The notes under the pieces are model-generated. The model was not told the origin of the DNA and searched no databases. It saw only the letters and a list, made by a program, of their open reading frames with translations. Positions 14,161-15,887 of a stretch of 15,887 nucleotides of DNA are shown here, in pieces; the first letter of the stretch is position 1, and each line of letters opens with the position of its first letter. The DNA comes from Muribaculaceae bacterium (GTDB lineage Bacteria; Pseudomonadota; Alphaproteobacteria; Rs-D84): contig JAMPEH010000040.1 of NCBI GenBank assembly GCA_023665245.1, positions 1 to 15,887 of the forward strand, in the 5' to 3' direction. The translations under genes were made by a program, and so were the position numbers.

Positions 14161-15155
14161 GCAAGCAACCTCTGCTTTCTGCGATCGTAATATGTCTTGA
14201 TGAGAGCAGCTCCTATGATCGCGCACACAAGGTAAATTCTGAGCTCAGACATCAGCGTCCACACGCCCATGACTCCAAGCGGAGCCACGAACCACCAGAA
14301 TCCCCATGCGAAGATATTGATTCCTATGCCGATCTTCTTCCCGAACATGACATAGATTGAGTACACGAATGAAGTCAGCGACGATATCGCCAGTGCGGAT
14401 ATAAGCACTGCCTTGCAGATATTCAGTATCGGAGCCACTTCAGTGAAGCACAGCATGAAGGCCACGGCCATGTAGATGCCGAAGGCAATGCCTCCCCATA
14501 CAAACGCCTTCGTGATGTTGCACTTTTTCACTCCATCGTTATTCTTCTCGTTGTAGTCCAGAAGATCGAAGAAATACGGGTATACGAATGGTCCCGGGAT
14601 CAGCAATATTCCTTTGTAGATGCCCTCCTGCATGCTGGATTCATTCAGCCCCAGCGACAGGCTATTGAAATCCCCGCCTGAGTAGATGAAGGATACAATC
14701 GCGAGCACAAGCGCGAGTGCACAGATGACGTACATGCCGCCATTGTCGGTCAGGATATTGGCGATGATCCCTCTGCGAATCAGCAGAACGATCAGTAGCG
14801 CCGCGACACCCAGTGCCAAGACGGTTGCCATGGTCGAGCCAAGCGGTGTCGATGTCCATGCCTCCTGCAGTGCCGTCATACATACCCATACCTGAAACAC
14901 GCTAAAAAGCGTGAGGATTGCCTTGCATGCCTTGGCGCGCATGATGTTCCTTAGCGAAGGTATATTGAACACCAAGAGTCCAAAAATGATGCATGCCAGC
15001 GCATTGCAGATGCACCAGATCAACGTCGGGATGATGCCGACCGACTTTGCCAGTGTGGACGCGTTCATGAGTGAGCCTGCGCCAGCCCACGTGGCGGCAA
15101 TGCTCAAAGCGTAGAAAACTGTCGGGTGATTTCTGAGAGACTTCTTAAAATTCAT
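14157..15155 (-). CDS. Polytopic membrane protein, transporter-like
   Basis: A 332-residue, strongly hydrophobic protein with about ten predicted membrane segments: near 12-30, 37-63, 76-95, 106-127, 138-158, 178-198, 215-237, 241-270, 277-300 and 303-320. ATG 15155 has a weak AAAGG about 14 bases upstream and a 224-base leader. The first segment includes SIAATWAGAGSLMN, reminiscent of the broken first helix of LeuT-fold (SSS/APC) transporters. The C-terminus is short and basic (YDRRKQRLLA). It is too short and the wrong topology for a holin. It heads the operon that carries the two PAPSR-ParB pairs, to which it is joined by ATGA. Solute import for those enzymes is possible; the fold guess is weak. 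Confidence 0.72.
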   Translation of the reverse strand: MNFKKSLRNHPTVFYALSIAATWAGAGSLMNASTLAKSVGIIPTLIWCICNALACIIFGLLVFNIPSLRNIMRAKACKAILTLFSVFQVWVCMTALQEAWTSTPLGSTMATVLALGVAALLIVLLIRRGIIANILTDNGGMYVICALALVLAIVSFIYSGGDFNSLSLGLNESSMQEGIYKGILLIPGPFVYPYFFDLLDYNEKNNDGVKKCNITKAFVWGGIAFGIYMAVAFMLCFTEVAPILNICKAVLISALAISSLTSFVYSIYVMFGKKIGIGINIFAWGFWWFVAPLGVMGVWTLMSELRIYLVCAIIGAALIKTYYDRRKQRLLA

Positions 15156-15196
15156 GTATTATCGAGTTGCCTTTCTGTTTATCCATAGAACGCAAA

Positions 15197-15229
15197 CGGG
15201 GCACCGTTCACAACTGGAACAATGCCCCG
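15197..15229 (-). terminator. Terminator-like or attenuator hairpin in the operon leader
   Basis: On the minus strand CGGGGCATTGTTC pairs with GAACGGTGCCCCG around a 7-base loop, giving a continuous 13-bp stem if two U-G wobbles are allowed. The same bases on the plus strand would be C-A mismatches, so pairing is favoured in minus-strand RNA. It is followed by TTTGCGTTCT, an imperfect T-tract. It lies about 42 bases before the membrane-protein start and about 65 downstream of the promoter, so it may attenuate the operon. Confidence 0.6.
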
Positions 15230-15240
15230 CCTGAAAGTAT

Positions 15241-15295
15241 CCGTGAATTTCAAAACATCAGATGGATGCGAGCCGTACTGATATTTTGCTCACGG
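15241..15295 (-). promoter_or_regulatory. Long structured leader hairpin / dyad upstream of the accessory operon
   Basis: Three nested complementary blocks: 15241-15246 with 15290-15295 (CCGTGA/TCACGG), 15251-15255 with 15284-15288 (CAAAA/TTTTG), and 15257-15261 with 15278-15282 (ATCAG/CTGAT), with a 16-base loop. The pair between the inner blocks (15256 and 15283) is a G-U wobble on the minus strand but a C-A mismatch on the plus strand. The promoter -10 lies only 4 bases beyond the outer arm, so the outer helix may sit across the start site. It could be a 5' leader RNA structure or a DNA operator. Confidence 0.55.
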
Positions 15296-15298
15296 TAA

Positions 15299-15327
15299 AT
15301 TATATCATCGAATATACGAACATGATG
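15299..15327 (-). promoter_or_regulatory. Extended -10 promoter for the membrane protein/PAPSR/late operon
   Basis: Read on the minus strand, positions 15307-15299 spell TGATATAAT: an exact TATAAT with a TG one base upstream (extended -10). No good -35 hexamer is present at the usual 17-base spacing (CATCAT there), which an extended -10 can tolerate. The start of transcription would be near 15292. It is the best promoter in the only long non-coding gap, at the head of all downstream genes. Confidence 0.65.
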
Positions 15328-15354
15328 CGAAGAAAAAACGAAGAAAAAACGAAG
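15328..15354. repeat. Tandem 11-base repeat with phased A-tracts
   Basis: The unit CGAAGAAAAAA occurs twice head to tail (15328-15338, 15339-15349) plus a partial third copy CGAAG. The two six-base A-tracts are 11 bases apart, about one helical turn, and fall at roughly -41 to -57 relative to the predicted start near 15292, the place of an UP element. They could bend DNA or bind the RNA polymerase alpha subunit. The second A-tract also serves as a T-run of the adjoining terminator. Confidence 0.6.
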
Positions 15355-15380
15355 TCGACCGCATAACGGTGGGCTTTTTT
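15344..15380. terminator. Bidirectional intrinsic terminator after the late regulator
   Basis: A stem AAGTCGACCG/CGGTGGGCTT (15352-15361, 15367-15376) with a 5-base loop is flanked by six A on the left (15344-15349) and six T on the right (15375-15380). On the plus strand the pairing has one wobble and one mismatch; on the minus strand it has two mismatches. Both orientations have a T-run after the stem. It directly follows the regulator stop (TGA, 15382-15380), so it probably ends the regulator transcript and insulates against antisense read-through. Confidence 0.55.
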
Positions 15381-15832
15381 CATTCCAAAAGATCTCTCAA
15401 TCCGTCAATCCCTCTGAAAAGTACACACAAATCGTCTACTGCGGCCTGAATATCCGTCTGAATCGTGCGCTCGGTCACAAACTCATCTTCGGCAATATCC
15501 TTCGTGGAATGCGGGAACTCTGTAAGAAACCTCGCTTCCAGTACACGCCACCGACGCCGCTCCGTATCCAGTGCCGATCCCAGGCATATATTTCGATAGT
15601 CGTTGAGTGCAGATTCAATATTGGCAATCCCAAGATGCGTTCGTGCTCTTGCATCCTCGACTCCTGCCAGCTTGACGGCGCGTTTCGAAATGACGTTCTG
15701 CATCATATCCTCAATCTCATCGAACCGCGCTTCCGGGTGCTCATTGAGCGTTTCAAGATCGTACACCTTGTCTGCGTGCGATGCCCTCAGAAGACGATAT
15801 CTTTTGAGAAGAACCTTGATTCGTTCCCGCAT
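15380..15832 (-). CDS. ArpU/sigma-70-like late transcription regulator
   Basis: A 150-residue protein from ATG 15832 with AGAAGG about 8 bases upstream. The N-terminus is Arg/Lys-rich and helical (MRERIKVLLKRYRLL), followed by an acidic helical segment. The C-terminal section DTERRRWRVLEARFLTEFP (89-107), then STKDIAEDEFVTERTIQTDIQAAVDDL (109-135), is a sigma region 4-like helix-turn-helix with the 'eRT-x-q-di' recognition helix of ArpU-type regulators. Such proteins switch on late genes of Bacillota phages, and here the gene lies directly upstream of the late operon and its promoter. The reading frame stays open to the right edge of the window, so an earlier start cannot be excluded. Confidence 0.78.
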   Translation of the reverse strand: MRERIKVLLKRYRLLRASHADKVYDLETLNEHPEARFDEIEDMMQNVISKRAVKLAGVEDARARTHLGIANIESALNDYRNICLGSALDTERRRWRVLEARFLTEFPHSTKDIAEDEFVTERTIQTDIQAAVDDLCVLFRGIDGLRDLLE

Positions 15833-15887
15833 CAGCTCGCCTTCTGTCGGCTGCTTCTGTTCGGCAAGAGCTTCTTTTACACCTTCT
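15833..15887 (-). other. Edge segment, open frame upstream of the late regulator
   Basis: Fifty-five bases up to the window edge. The regulator frame is open throughout (reading EGVKEALAEQKQPTEGEL before the chosen Met), while another frame has a TAA at 15879-15877. It could be the regulator's own N-terminus or the 3' end of a preceding gene. Nothing further can be said from this length. Confidence 0.3.

Noticed and set aside
14157..15155. Holin for the membrane protein.
   Set aside because: Holins are usually short with one to three membrane segments and lie near lysis genes; this protein has about ten segments and no endolysin is in the window.
15328..15354. CRISPR-like or larger tandem array.
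   Set aside because: Only two and a half copies of an 11-base unit without spacers; no array, tRNA or rRNA was seen anywhere in the window.

Overview
The window is a stretch of a tailed, contractile-tail (myovirus-type) phage or prophage. Every credible gene lies on the minus strand, so transcription runs from high to low coordinates. Gene order matches the late region of the PBSX/skin-type defective prophages of Bacillus: late regulator, terminase subunits, portal, MuF head protein, XkdF-type protease/scaffold, major capsid, HeH-domain protein, head-tail connectors, tail terminator, small protein, tail sheath. Strong AGGAGG-type ribosome sites, this module order and a GC content a little above one half by eye point to a prophage of a Bacillota host. 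I cannot name genus or species.

Layout in transcription order. (1) 15887-15380: an ArpU/sigma-like late regulator. (2) 15379-15156: the only sizeable intergenic region. It holds a bidirectional terminator, phased A-tracts, an exact extended -10 promoter, a long leader hairpin and a 13-bp terminator-like hairpin. (3) 15155-11030: an accessory block with a polytopic membrane protein, then two PAPS-reductase-family PP-loop genes, each followed by a ParB/sulfiredoxin-fold gene (PAPSR1, ParB1, PAPSR2, ParB2). (4) 11013-8551: two small packaging proteins that share the same C-terminal peptide, then the large terminase. (5) 8548-5104: a small protein, the portal, and a MuF head protein carrying a C-terminal papain-like (Tox-PL type) toxin domain. 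(6) 5101-4847: a small gene in the cognate-immunity position, closed by its own intrinsic terminator. (7) 4774-2531: protease-scaffold fusion with a probable nested scaffold start, then the major capsid. (8) 2510-71: connector, closure and tail-terminator genes, a second internal terminator, a small protein, and the first 17 codons of the probable tail sheath at the left edge.

How it works together: the morphogenetic genes form one translationally coupled unit with many ATGA, TGATG and few-base junctions. It is divided by intrinsic terminators, so read-through or antitermination probably sets gene dosage. Two cargo modules stand out from the structural genes. One is the MuF polymorphic toxin with its presumed immunity gene. 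The other is the duplicated PAPSR-ParB pair behind a transporter-like gene; its function is unknown, and DNA or nucleotide sulfur chemistry, or host regulation as for E. coli IbrA/IbrB, are the leading ideas. These two modules, with the structured leader that precedes the second, are the most unusual content.
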